From NCBI RefSeq assembly GCF_043290135.1, contig NC_134707.1:67447906-67511905 (forward strand): a stretch of DNA of 64,000 bases. The letters run 5' to 3'. Shown in pieces: positions 12,070 through 26,523 of this stretch. The translations under genes and the position numbers were made by a program. Numbering within the stretch: the stretch's first letter is position 1; every line of letters starts with the position of its first letter. Under the pieces are notes generated by a model. It was not told the origin of the DNA. It did not search any database and worked only from the letters and a program-made list of their open reading frames with translations. This DNA comes from Rhipicephalus microplus. Lineage: Eukaryota > Arthropoda > Arachnida > Ixodida > Ixodidae.

Positions 12070-12785
12070 TGTTATGTCTGCGAGTCCACAGCGAACGTCC
12101 GTGCCTCTGAAAAAGGCAATCTGTGTCAAGGCCAGCCCGCCTGACGCGAACAACTCAATGGCGTAAACACGTGCGGCGCCTTTCTGGCGCGCACGTGCTG
12201 TGAGTCAGTGCAGCCAGCGAGCCCGTCAACAACCGGCGTCTTCCTGTCGGGGGGGGGGGTGACGCAAAGCGCGGCGACGTCACTCGTCCTTGGGTGCAGC
12301 CATCTGCAGCGCAGCCTCTCCAGATTCGATGAGAAAGAAGGAAGCGGCCCAGCGGCGACCCCATTGGAGGAGTCTGGCCTCACGACCAGCGGCGCTTCTG
12401 GTTGGACATTTGGGTTGGACCCGGGGCATATAAAAGAAGCCCTGTGGCACGTCGAGAGAGACCCATTTTAGAGCAGACCTATGTGTTAGCTTGGCTCTTC
12501 GAGTCTCTGTCGGCCCCGTGCCGAATTTGTAACGCCTCTGTATATATGCTGTACATAAACCTTGTTTAACTCACCGTCGTCTCATCCGCTCGTCTATCAG
12601 CTCTGCGCAGAAGCAGTCGCGAGCTGAAAAACCTACGCTACCAAACGGCTGGTGACCTTTCCGGCGGAGTTCGAAGCAGTGGCGCCTTCGGGACCGTATT
12701 GGCGTCGCCGTCTTTTGAAACAGTGGTTGCAGCGGTGAGATTCGTAGTGCCCTTCGTAACATCGTCGGAGGTGCGCTTCGCAACA
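12070..12785 (+). repeat. 5' LTR of element A
   Basis: 716 bp, TG...CA, matched by the 3' LTR at 18311-19036. It contains an 11-base G run near 12250, a TATAAAA box (12429-12435), and a TGTACATAAACC segment near 12550 that may serve in 3'-end formation. The boundary is fixed by where the two copies diverge (GTGGTTGGCAG here, AAGCATAACG after the 3' copy). Confidence 0.85.
12429..12435 (+). promoter_or_regulatory. TATA box in 5' LTR of element A
   Basis: TATAAAA follows GACCCGGGGCA, a plausible core promoter for the genomic transcript. The 3' LTR has TTTAAAA at the matching place (near 18670), so the promoter has decayed in that copy. Confidence 0.5.
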
Positions 12786-12790
12786 GTGGT

Positions 12791-12808
12791 TGGCAGCTGC
12801 GGGATCGG
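12791..12808 (+). other. Probable primer-binding site of element A
   Basis: TGGCAGCTGCGGGATCGG starts 5 bases after the LTR end and begins with TGG, the complement of a tRNA CCA end. Which tRNA primes is not established. The sequence differs from the TGGTGGAGG type used by C, D and G. Confidence 0.5.
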
Positions 12809-13090
12809 CCGGCGTCAGCGACATCGATGCGGTGAGTGCCTGATGTTTTCCCCTCAGTTCACCAGACTACTCTAGCTCAGGTTGTAGTAGTTTAGAGAAG
12901 GGCTGTGTGAAGCATTGAAGTGAGCTTTGATCGTTTCAAGCAAAGTCGAAGTGCTTTGAAACCAAAGTTAATGCGGAGGGGGTAAACACGGGAGTGTGAA
13001 AAATTGCTTGCGCATCTTGCCAGTTGACTTATAGTGGGTACGGCAAGAAAATGTTCATTAGGGGCAAACAGCGAGAGGCTAGTGTGAACG

Positions 13091-14364
13091 ATGGAGAACC
13101 TCAAAGTGAAGGAACTCATCGAAATTTGTGAGGAACTCGGCATTACTTTGGGCCGTGCGAAACGAAAGCAAGTGATCCTTGAGATCATGAGAGATGAAGG
13201 AGTTTCGGCTGAGGAAGTCGATGAGGCCTGGGTGGATATCAAAGCACGCCGCGAGGAGGCTGAAAGGCGAGAAGCTCGCGAACGTGGAGAAGCTGAAAGC
13301 CGAGGAGCTCGTGAAAATGCTGAAAGGCGAGAAGCTCGTGAAGAAGCTGAAAGGCGAGAAGCTCTTGAAGAAGCTAAAAGGCGAGAAGCTCGCGAAGAAG
13401 CTGAAAGACGAGAAGCTCGCGAACGGGAATAAGCTGAAAGGCGCGAGCGTCGCGAGCGCGAGGAGGCCGAGAGACAGGAGCGCCTCGACTTGAAACGAAT
13501 AGAATTGGCAGTCCTACAGTGTTCGCAGGCACCTAGCGTAGCTTCTTCGACGATTCAGGTCAGTGGTTTTAGAATTCGTTACCAACTGCCCCCGTTCGTA
13601 GTAGGCGAAGACATGGCGAAGTATCTCGTAAAGTTTGAACACGTGTGTGAGTGAAACGCTTTGGAGCAGTCTCTTTGGGCGCAGAACCTGTTAGCTCTTC
13701 TCCCCGGCGAAGTGTCCGACGCGATAACTTGCTTGTCGAGGGAAGCGTTTGAGAGCTATGACGAGGTTAAGGAAGTGCTCTTGAGATGTTATAAGTTGTC
13801 ACCCGAGGCTTTCAGGCAAAGGTTCCGGTATGCTAAAAAGGGAAAGAGTCACACATTGACTTCGCATTTCGTCTTAAAGCCGATTTAATTGAATGGCTCA
13901 AGGGCGAAGGTGTTTATGACGACCGCGATAAAGTGGTGGAATGCGTTGCATTGGAGCAATTCTACCGCTGCATCGAGGAGGATGTCCAACTTTTGCTGCA
14001 GGACAAACTTGGTCAAGTACAGCTAAACAAGGCAGCAGAGCTAGCTGAGGAGTATTATACTCGCCGAAAGTGGCATAGCAGGGCAGTGCGCGTTGAAAAG
14101 GATGAAAGCAAAGAGGGCTTTTCAAAGAAACCTGATCAACGGAAACCCGCTCCGCACCGTAATTTCAAGAAGGACCCGTCTCTTACGAAGGACATTGTGG
14201 AGGAAGGGCAAACAGATGCAGAGAAATCGAGTGAGGTTCCTAAGCAACGCACTGATACCACACGGGCGTTTGAATCACGGAAGCCACTAATCTGCTACAA
14301 CTGCAAAAAGGAAGGGCACATCGCGTTAAACTGTAAGCAAAAGTTTGCTTTCGCAACAATTCGA
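13091..14364 (+). pseudogene. gag of element A (SCAN-like, one CCHC knuckle)
   Basis: ATG at 13091. Residues 1-55 form a short helical region (VKELIEICEELGITLGRAKR), followed by a very charged Glu/Arg helix built from 27-bp repeats. Next comes a capsid region resembling SCAN domains (around 13661-13888; WAQNLLALLPGE, YDEVKEVLLRCYKLSPEAFR). The nucleocapsid knuckle is CYNCKKEGHIALNC (about 14294-14335, CX2CX4HX4C). In-frame stops occur at 13430-13432 and just before 13661, and the frame shifts between 13888 and 13933, so no full Gag can be made. Confidence 0.75.
13259..13430 (+). repeat. 27-bp coding repeat in gag of element A
   Basis: About six tandem units of consensus GCTGAAAGGCGAGAAGCTCG plus seven bases encode AERREAREE. 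The predicted product is a long single helix or coiled coil with alternating charge. A second frame (from 13194) is also open across it and encodes Lys/Leu repeats. Such repeats expand by slippage, which may account for the stop just after the array. Confidence 0.75.
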
Positions 14365-14379
14365 GAATCGGAAAAGAAA

Positions 14380-14763
14380 ATGTGGTTGTTAGAGCCGTAT
14401 ATCCAAGAAATTAGTTTGAATGGGAAAACGTGCCGAGCACTTCGTGACTCAGCGGCATCCATGGATGTTGTCCATCCTTCATTGGTGTCTCCGGATGAAT
14501 TTACAGGAGAATGCGCGTGGATCAGGCAAGTCGCCGAGGAGCAGAGTGCTTGTTTACCAATCACCACGGTTACCATTGAAGGCCCGTCCGGTAAGCTTCG
14601 CACCGAAGCGGCTGTGTCTGCCGCGCTTCCCGATCGTTTTCCTTATCTTTTTTCTAACAACTCAGAGCAGCTTCTCAAAGAACAGGGTAAATCGTTCTTC
14701 CCCCACCTTAGCGTACATAGCCCTCACACGATCGCAAGCGCGGAAGCTTTCGCAGGTGCTTGA
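14380..14763 (+). pseudogene. Protease region of element A
   Basis: Continues in frame from the gag knuckle. The segment CRALRDSAASMDVVHPSLV (about 14430-14490) occupies the place of the aspartic protease active site (usual D-T/S-G-A; here D-S-A). A flap-like region follows with LPITTVTIEGPSGK. The frame is lost near 14700, where an alternative frame carries the continuation. The Gly-to-Ala change would probably damage catalysis. Confidence 0.55.
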
Positions 14764-16250
14764 TCTTTTTCAATGCGGTGAACTCTCAAGTGACCTTGTC
14801 GGCGGGTCGACGGAACCTCAGAGAAGAAATTTTCCGCGTGAGTCATGTGAGCAGTCACGCGAGCGGCCCGTCGCTGAAGCGACCGGCGCGGTTTCCGTAG
14901 CAAGGGGAGACGACATGGCGCCATTGAGGCACAGCGAGAGGGGTGCAACGCTCTCGCCTGTAGCGGAAAGTTGGAGTGAGCTGTCGAGGGTTGATCGAGA
15001 AACGCTCATTCGAGAGCAGCGTGAGGACCTCTCGATTAAAGCGCTAATGAAAAGCGTAAACTTGGGAAAAAAAAAGAATGTTTCTTCTTTTGAGAAAGCA
15101 GGGGTTTTGTATCGGAGCTACACAAATGCACAAGGTCGCAAGTATGAGCAGCTCTTGGTACCACGAAAGTATCGTCGCCAACTATTGGAACTGGCGCATG
15201 AAAACGCATGGGCAGGGCATCTCGGCAAAAAAAAAACCAAGGCTAGAGTTTCCCTTGAGTTTTATTGGCCGAAATGCTGGAAGGATATTGAAGACTGTGC
15301 GCTCATGCGACACTTGTCAGAGAGCGGGGAAATCCACGGACAAGTGGAAGGCACCCATGAAGCTTGTGCCAATTATCACAGAACCGTTTCGGCGCCTAGT
15401 AATTGATATAGTCGGGCCCTTGCCAGAGTCAAGGCAAGGTTGTCGGTACATCCTGACGGCTCTGTGTGTAGCCACAAAATTTCCGGAAGCGATACCCCTT
15501 AAGGAGCTCATTTCTCCTCATGTCATGGATGCACTGCTATCTATATTTGCACGCGTCGGATTTCCTTCTGAAATTCAATGCGACAATGGTAGTGTCTTCA
15601 CCAGCTGCCTTACCTCTACCTTTATAGATAAATGTGGAATAAAAAGAGTGCACAGCTCGATCCATCACCCGCAATCTAATCCGGTAGAGCGTATGCATTC
15701 CGTTCTGAAACGGATACTGAGAGCTCTCTGCTACGAGCACAAATGCGACTGGGAAGCGTGTATTCCTCCCGCTATGTTCGCTTTGAGATCAGCTCCTCAT
15801 GAGAGCACTGGTTTTAGCCCTGCAGAGCTTGTGTATGGCAGGAGTTTTAGAACACCATTGCGAATGCTACGCGAGTCCTGGGAGGGATTCGATGAGGACT
15901 CTAATGTAGTTGTGTATGTTTTAGACCTCCTTCAGAGGCTCGGAAAAACGAAAGATCTTGTGGAAAGCCACATGAAGGCTGCACAAGTATTGTCGAAGGA
16001 GTACTACGACAAATCGGCGAAGAAGCGCACATTTGAAGTTGGTAGTCAAGTAATGCTGCTGCGGCCGTCCAAAAAAAAACAAGCTTGATGTTCATTGGGA
16101 GGGGCCCGCCAAAGCAATATCGACGCTCTCTGATACCAAATATGAAGTGAAATTAGGAAGGCGGCTGAACAAAATTTACCACATTAACGTAATAAAACCA
16201 TACGTTCAACGTCAAGTGAACGTAAATCTGCTGTTGAATGCTTCAGAGGA
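14764..16250 (+). pseudogene. Integrase of element A, upstream of RT
   Basis: The HHCC zinc domain is visible: ELAHENAWAGHLGKKK in one frame (about 15188-15235) and CDTCQRAGKS in another (about 15311-15340), showing a frameshift near 15300. The catalytic core follows: IDIVGPLPESRQGCRYI (first Asp), QCDNGSVFTS (second Asp) and HHPQSNPVERMHS (Glu), the D,D35E arrangement. A C-terminal segment (VHWEGPAKAISTLSD, then HINVIKPYV) continues in a third frame after a run of nine A near 16072. Its position before RT is the key oddity of the element. Confidence 0.85.
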
Positions 16251-17720
16251 AGAGGGAGACGAAATTTTGAGTTCTATTGATGTAATCGAAAGGGGATCGG
16301 AGGTAATCTTGGAGCAGTTGAACCTAGAGCCTAGGTTAAGTGAACTCCAGAAGGAGGACCTGAGACGGATTGTTTCCGAGTTTCAAGACGTGTTTTCGGA
16401 CCGTCCCGGAAACACGACGGTGATCGAGCACGATATCGAGCTAACTTGTGAGGAGCCAATCCGTAGCAAGCCGTATCGTTGTTCCCCCGTGCAAAAGCAG
16501 ATCATGAAAGAGGAGATCGATAAAATGCTGGAGTTGGGAGTCATAGTACCGGGCGAGAGTGACTATACATCCCCTCTAATATTGGTTCAGGTGCCAGGAA
16601 AAGATCCGAGGCCATGCATCGATTACCGGCGTCTTAACGCAATAACTCGAGACCAAACTTACCCGATACCAAACCTAGAGGAGAGGGTGGAAACTGTGTC
16701 ACAGTCCAGCTATATTTCCACGTTAGACCTCGTGCGAGGGTATTGGCAAGTCCCCCTTACAGAGCGTGCTGGCCGCTATGCCACATTTGTTTCTCCATTT
16801 GGAACGTATCGTCCACTTAAGCTGAGTTTTGGATTAAAAATGCACCCTTTTGTTTTTCAGGCTTAATGGACCGCGTTCTTAAAGGCCTCTCCGAGTTCGC
16901 TCTGCCGTATCTTGACGATGTCGCCATCTTCTCCAACAACAGGGAAGAACATTTCGAGCATTTACGCGTCGTACTGAACAGGTTGAGAGAGGCTGGCCTT
17001 ACCATAAAACCTACTAAATGTTACCTAGGGTGTGGCGAGGTGTCTTACCTGGAGCACGTTGTGGGGCGTGGCCGGCGTAGACCTTCAGAAATTGAAGTAG
17101 CCGCTGTCGTGAACTATCCACGACCAACCACGAAATCTGAGATAAGGGCATTCTTGGGCCTAGGTGGGTACTATCAGCATTACGTGCAAAATTACTCTAG
17201 CATTGCCAGCCCTCTAACTGACGCCCTTCGAAAATCCAAGCCGGTTAAAGTAGTATGGGACTCAAAAAAGGAGAATGCGTTTTGCCAGCTAAAACAGGCC
17301 CTAAGCGAAAAGCCTGTTCTCATGGCACCCGATTTTTCTAAGGGATTTGTGATTCAATGCGACGCGAGTGATCGCGGCATGGGAGCTGTATTGTGCCAGG
17401 AAGACAGTGCTGGTAACGAAAGGCCTGTTTTATATTTAGGTCGAAAACTCAGCGGCAGGGAAGAGGCGTACAGTACCTCTGAAAAGGAATGCGCTTGCCT
17501 CGTATGGGCCGTTCAAATGCTAGCTTGTTACGTCTCCGGTTCGAGGTTTGTGGTTGAAACGGACCACTGTCCTCTAACCTGGTTAAATAACATGTCGCCT
17601 AAAAGTGGCCGGTTACTAAGGTGGAGCATGATACTCCAACAGCACAACTTTGACGTTCGCTACAAAAAAGGAAAGCTAAACGCTAATGCAGACACATTGA
17701 GTCGTGCGTTTTGTTAGTAT
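16251..17720 (+). pseudogene. Reverse transcriptase and RNase H of element A
   Basis: RT fingers and palm: CIDYRRLNAITRDQTYPIPN, then ISTLDLVRGYWQVPL (first catalytic Asp) and LPYLDDVAIFS (YLDD box, near 16907). The connection KPTKCYLG and FLGLGGYYQHYV is typical of Ty3. RNase H follows with QCDASDRGMGAVL, TSEKECACLVWAV and VETDHCPLTWL, and ends at ADTLSRAFC with a stop at 17715-17717. The frame changes near 16850, splitting RT. No integrase or env follows; only a UTR and the 3' LTR do. Confidence 0.85.
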
Positions 17721-18310
17721 CTTCTCCACCTTTCGGTTTCTCACTGGCGATTAGGGGCAAAGTTTTGACCTCATCACGACCTGAGCTGAGCATTGTAGTC
17801 CAGAGTGAGCTCAAGGAGCCAACTTTATGTTCTATTCTAATTCGTTACGTTGTTGTACATGTAAAAAAAATTGAGCTCTCATTTTGAGAGTCTTGTGTCT
17901 CACATGTGCCTCTTGATGTAGAGGGAATGAAATTCCGATAGACACGTAGCTAGGTATATGTTGTACTATACTTTGTCTGGTGTTCTGTAGGGTGACCGAG
18001 GGCACTTGCTTGTGTCGTGTGTTGTCTGTTGTCGAACCGTTCTTGACAAGTTGCAGAACCATCGACAAGTGCTGAAACCAAAGATCGTCAGAAGAGACGA
18101 GCGAAGCTGGTCAACAAGTTGTGGCGACAAGCCAGTGGAGCTGGGATCCGTCCTCAAGATTGGGATGTGTTCCCGGAACGCAGTCTGAGCTGCATTCTCC
18201 CCATGGCCCTGGAGGCGAACCTGGATGGACCTGGCGAACGAGCGCGCCTGTCATCTGAGCCCCGTGGAAGCAGCTCGTCTTTTCGGCGCATTGTCTGGCG
18301 GCGGGGGTGC
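17721..18310 (+). other. 3' untranslated region and polypurine tract of element A
   Basis: About 590 bp without a supported coding frame. It ends in GGCGGCGGGGGTGC directly before the 3' LTR, a likely polypurine tract for plus-strand priming. I see no env-like frame with a signal peptide or membrane anchor. Confidence 0.6.
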
Positions 18311-19036
18311 TGTTATGCCTGCGAGTCCACAGCGAACGTCCGTGCCTCTGAAAAAGGCAATCTGTGTCATGGCCAGCCCGCCTGACGCGAACAACTCAAC
18401 GGCGTAAACAGGCGCGGCGTCTTTCTGGCGCGAGAGTGCTGTGAGTCAGCTCAGCCAGCGAGCCCGTAAACAACCGGCGTCTTCCTGTCTGGGGGGGGGG
18501 TGACGCAAAGCGCGGCTACGTCACTCGTCCTTGGGTGCAGCCACCTGCAGCGCAGCCTCTCCAGATTCGATGAGAAAGAAGGACGCGGCCCAGCGGCGAC
18601 CCCATTGGAGGAGTCTGGCCTCACGACCAGCGGCGCTTCTGGTTGGACATTTGGGTAGGACCCGGGGCATTTAAAAGAAGTCCTGCGGCGCGTCGAGAGA
18701 GACCCATTTTAGAGCAGACCTATGTGTTAGAGAGGAGAGCTCGGCTCTTCGAGTCTCTGTCGGCCCCAGTGCCGAATTTGTAACGCCTCTGTATATATGC
18801 TGTACATAAACGTTGTTTAACTCACCGTCGTCTCGTCCGCTCGTCTATCAGCTCTGCGCAGAAGCAGTCGCGAGCTGAAAAACCTACGCTACCAAACGGC
18901 TGGTGACCTTTCCGGCGGAGTTCGAAGCAGTGGCGCCTTCGGGACCGTGTTGGCGTCGCCGTCTTTCGAAACAGTGGTTGCAGCGGTGAGATTCGTAGCG
19001 CCCTTCGTAACGTCGTCGGAGGTGCGGTTTGCAACA
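18311..19036 (+). repeat. 3' LTR of element A
   Basis: 726 bp, the partner of 12070-12785. It differs by scattered substitutions and about 10 extra bases (AGAGGAGAGC, near 18731). The final GCAACA is followed by AAGC, matching the four bases before the 5' LTR. Confidence 0.85.
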
Positions 19037-19064
19037 AAGCATAACGGGCGTCGATTTGGCGTCC

Positions 19065-19112
19065 GCCAAAGGTCAGCCTTATTGGCAGTGGCGAATAAGG
19101 CTGACCTTTGGC
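19065..19112. repeat. Perfect 19-bp inverted repeat, 10-base loop
   Basis: Arms GCCAAAGGTCAGCCTTATT (19065-19083) and its exact complement (19094-19112), loop GGCAGTGGCG. It lies in K gag just upstream of the zinc knuckle, at the junction with the duplicated capsid segment. The right arm corresponds to the expected KADLWRTP coding sequence, so the left arm is probably a fold-back copy made during rearrangement. Confidence 0.8.
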
Positions 19113-19376
19113 ATGTGGGAATGTAGATGCCTGTCGTCTTTTAAAAGTGTCCCAAGTCGTCAGGGAAGTCTCCTGGTTTTCATACCAAGTTTGGGTGGAG
19201 TCTTCGAGAAAGAAAAAGAGGTTGCGCAGCTTGTCTTCCTCCGACCACTTGTCACATGATGCGACGTAGGTGAATGATATCGTCGACCACACGGCGTCAA
19301 ACATAGAGGCACGAGTTGGCAATACCACGGGTGGACGTTCAAGGAGCGATACTCCCAAGTTATTATTCTGGGTCTG
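19112..19376 (-). repeat. Duplicated gag segment within K
   Basis: 19112-19268 is a direct repeat of 20016-20169 (same capsid codons, about 90 percent identical by eye). The adjoining 19264-19376 recurs at 21133-21246. The segment interrupts the expected join between AAAGCCGACCTATGG (near 19385) and CTGACCTTTGGCGG, suggesting insertion of a related element's fragment. Confidence 0.65.
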
Positions 19377-20478
19377 GCTCTCTTGATAAACCATAGGTCG
19401 GCTTTGCAGCGGCGGTCTTGGTAACGGCGTGTAGGGCTGGGGCGGAGGTGACGGTGTGTAGGTATTCGTGCGCGTGACCAGAGGCATCTGGCTACGAATG
19501 GCATCGCATGTCATCACTGCGTGCTGCGGCACTGGTTGCAAGACCATCTGGGTCGGAAATGCTGTTCCGAGCGTCTGATGCAGCTCGTCGCGAAAGACGC
19601 TTGTCAGAGGTGCAACGTGTGGACTAACCGCAGAGAGCAACTTCTGAAGTTCTTCGCGGAATATGGTCCGTATGGTAGCACGAAGACTATGAGTGTCTAG
19701 TATATCGAAGTCCACGTTCCCGAAAAAACAGCACAAGCTGCGGCTGTATTGTCTGGCTCACAGGTCAAGTGTTTTTTCAACTGTTGCCGCCTCGATCTGT
19801 CACAAATTCTGCAACTGACTTCGGCGGGTTACGAATGAGGCCGACGAACAACTGTTCCTTCACGGCTCGCGTCAGGTACTGGAGTTTTTTTTCCTCAACC
19901 ATACTCTCGTCAACTTGTGGGGAGATCTTCTGCATTTACTCGACGAACAGTTACAGGCTCATAAGGGTGCTGCTGACGGGTCTGGAATATGGCGTCAGCC
20001 TGTTCCTTTCGGCAAGCATGTGGGAATGTAGATGCCAGTCGTCTTTTAAAAATGTTCCAAGTCGTTAGGGAAGTCTCTTGGTTTTCATACCAAGTTAGGG
20101 CGGAGTCTTCGAGAGAGAAAAAGAGGTTGCGCAGATTGTCTTTCTCCGACCACTTGTTACATGATGCGACTCTCTCTAACCTGTCCAGCCATTCTTGCGA
20201 GTCCTGGCAAGCGGAGCCATGAAACTTCGGTGGTTTCTTTGGTTGTTCTAACGTAAAAGTAGCGGGAGCAGTGGCGTTTGCCATCGTTTAGGATGGGCTG
20301 CCACGTGTCGTTCGGGGTCTAAACAGTCCATATCCCGGAGGCAGTCCCAGGCGACTTCGACTGGTTCAGATTTCTCCCGAGTTCTCTGCCTTCACTGCTT
20401 CGGTGCGGTCGTCTTTGCGTAAGGGGCTAGCTTCACGGCTTGAAGGGGGTGTTCCAACCATAAGCACCTCCACTAAAT

Positions 20479-20746
20479 GTCACACTTACGTGGCGGTCTT
20501 GGCCCGTAAGCACGGAGACGAGGTGACATGAAAAAAAAAACTTTATTTGAGTGAACTTGTGCCCATAAAAGAATTGCGTGAAAAAAAACTCTCGGTGGCC
20601 TCGAAACGGCCTGCTCGGTTCAGCGTCGGCGGAAGGAATACCCCTGCTCTCTTCGCCGGTACACATCAGATTATCACGTGGTCCCACTGCTTATTAAAGG
20701 CATGCCCAGCTCGCCAGCGGTGGGACGACGCGTTACCGACGCCACA
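20479..20746 (-). repeat. 5' LTR of Gypsy fragment K
   Basis: On the plus strand it begins TGTCACACTTACG (20479) and probably ends GCCACA (20746); the outer end is uncertain because no second LTR is visible. On the minus strand an AATAAA lies at 20542-20547, followed by a T-run. The sequence inside the element is TTTAGTGGAGGTGC, a degenerate form of the tRNA-Ala-like primer site of C, D and G. Confidence 0.55.

Positions 20747-25184
<4,438 letters not shown>

Positions 25185-25256
<72 letters not shown>
25185..25256. repeat. (AT)n microsatellite, 72 bp
   Basis: Uninterrupted AT dinucleotides directly before the 5' LTR of B. More AT repeats follow B's 3' LTR (30567-30584), so B split one microsatellite. 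Confidence 0.95.
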
Positions 25257-25259
<3 letters not shown>

Positions 25260-25436
25260 AATGAATTAATGAATCTGAGTAACGGACGCTCTGCTGGCAA
25301 CGAAGAAGACGATGATGATCGGTGGCTGCAGTAGTAGCTCGCGCACGCCGCTCGCCATTAGCCAGACCTGTCTGATAAAGGACATTTTGCCAAGCTACGT
25401 CTGAACCTTTCTCGACGTACAACACCTCTATTTTAA
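25257..25436 (+). repeat. 5' LTR of element B
   Basis: 180 bp from TGTAATGAATTAATG to CTCTATTTTAA. The right edge is set by divergence from the 3' copy (GTGCTGGAGG here, TATATA there); AT-rich flanks leave 1-2 bases of doubt. Unusually short, with no obvious TATA box. Confidence 0.8.
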
Positions 25437-25504
25437 GTGCTGGAGGAGCCGGGGTTCCCATCAACCTGGAACTTCCCAATCGGACGCTACCCTCACCGTT
25501 CACC

Positions 25505-26523
25505 ATGACTGCTCCTGGCCCTTCTCAAGCTGCCTCACCAACGACAGTCTACTGTACTGGCGCGCCTCGGCAACGCGACCCACCAATCTTTCGCGGCAAC
25601 GATGAACAAGACGTCGAGGACTGGCTCGTCGAGTACGAAATCGTAAGCGCTTCCAACAAGTGGAACGCCTGCGACCAGCTCACAAACGTGCGCTTTTACC
25701 TCGCTGATGTGGCCAGCCTCTGGTTCAAGAACCACCAAGGCGAAATTACCAACTGGTCCGCCTTCAAGACCACCATCTCCGCGGTCTTCGGCCGTCCGGC
25801 CGTGCGCCGGCTTCGCGCGGAACGGCGTCTCCGTAGTCGAGTCCAGCGCAGGGACGAGACCTTTACGAGTTACATTGAAGATGTCTTGTCCCTTTGCAAG
25901 CGCGTCGATGAATCTCTAACCGAACGCGACAAAATCAAGCACATCATCAAAGGAGTTGACGACGACACCTTCCAGATGCTCGTCGCTAGGAATCCACAGA
26001 CCGTCACCGATGTTGTCCACCTCTGTCAGGAGTACGACGAGTTGCGTAAGCAGCGTGTCTCGACGCGCAGGGCCGCAGAAGATACGGCTGAAGTTTCCGC
26101 CCTCGTACACGACGTCGCTGCTGATCACACCGTCTTACAGCCCCACCTGTCTCTGGCGCATACCGGGGCACCGGGTCATCCTACCCTACGACGCTGCCTA
26201 CATACACGGCACCCCATCCCGTTTCGCCCCCTGCACCTTCTGTCGTTAACCCAAGGCGCACCTTGGATAATCGACCCATCTGTTTCGCATGCGGTTTCGT
26301 GGGACATATAGCACGCTACTGTCGCCGTCGCAACTTCCAGCCTCCAGACCATGGGAATTCCGCAAATTACCAGGCTGCCCAGAATCCCCAGCGACCATCT
26401 TCTCCTATCACCGACTCATTGTCCCCACGACGCCCCGCCGATTCTCGCCGGTCATTACCACCCCGTCGCCGATCTGTCTCCCCAATGCTTCGGCGGACGA
26501 GCCCCGCTCGAGAGGAAAACTGA
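25505..26523 (+). pseudogene. gag of element B
   Basis: ATG at 25505 after TTCACC. Residues 25-200 form a retrotransposon capsid (DPPIFRGNDEQDVEDWLVEY, FYLADVASLWFKNH, then the region ending at VHLCQEYDELR). The frame shifts near 26150, and the downstream frame carries the knuckle [14 protein letters not shown] (about 26281-26322) and an Arg/Ser/Pro-rich tail ending EEN-stop at 26521-26523. One indel thus separates capsid from nucleocapsid. Confidence 0.8.
26514..26523 (+). other. Probable -1 frameshift site, gag/pol of B
   Basis: GGAAAAC immediately precedes the gag stop TGA, and pol is open in the -1 frame through it. The same arrangement occurs in C, D and G. Slippage of AAC onto AAA next to a slow stop codon would give Gag-Pol. 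Confidence 0.55.

Larger units (their letters stand above)
12070..19036 (+). mobile_element. Element A: Gmr1-like Ty3 retrotransposon (integrase before RT)
   Basis: Seen: LTRs at 12070-12785 and 18311-19036 begin TGTTATG and end GCAACA, flanked by the duplication AAGC (12066-12069 and 19037-19040). The internal order is gag with a SCAN-like region, zinc knuckle, protease, integrase, reverse transcriptase, RNase H. Ordinary Ty3 elements place integrase last; integrase upstream of RT is the known hallmark of Gmr1-like elements, and the vertebrate SCAN domain is thought to derive from such a gag. The copy is dead, with at least two stops and four or five frameshifts. The LTRs differ at many positions plus a small indel, so it is not recent. 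Confidence 0.85.
19041..20284 (-). pseudogene. gag of Gypsy fragment K
   Basis: ATG at 20284 opens a Ty3 capsid: QEWLDRLERVASCNKWSEKD, LRNLFFSLEDSALTWYENQE and TTWNIFKRRLASTFPHA, as in gag of C and D. The frame breaks near 19910 and resumes with a Pro-rich linker (19736-19400). A second copy of the capsid segment (19112-19268) is inserted before WRTPNRRPLC and the split knuckle. It has several frame changes and cannot encode full Gag. Confidence 0.7.
12016..20746 (-). mobile_element. Ty3/Gypsy fragment K (split by element A)
   Basis: Minus-strand Gypsy 5' end made of two pieces: 19037-20746 (5' LTR, leader and gag) and 12016-12069 (the rest of the gag zinc knuckle). The knuckle reads RRPLC before the break and FYCGEPAHVLR after it, the position matching CYHCGEAGHLYRDC in element C. 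Element A lies between with an AAGC target duplication. No protease, RT or integrase of K follows; the sequence passes into LINE J. Confidence 0.7.

Noticed and set aside
17721..18310. Envelope gene after pol in element A
   Set aside because: No long frame, signal peptide or membrane anchor; treated as 3' UTR.
18822..19736. 304-codon minus-strand frame as one protein
   Set aside because: Joins K gag pieces to the antisense of the A 3' LTR; the C-terminal third is not gag.
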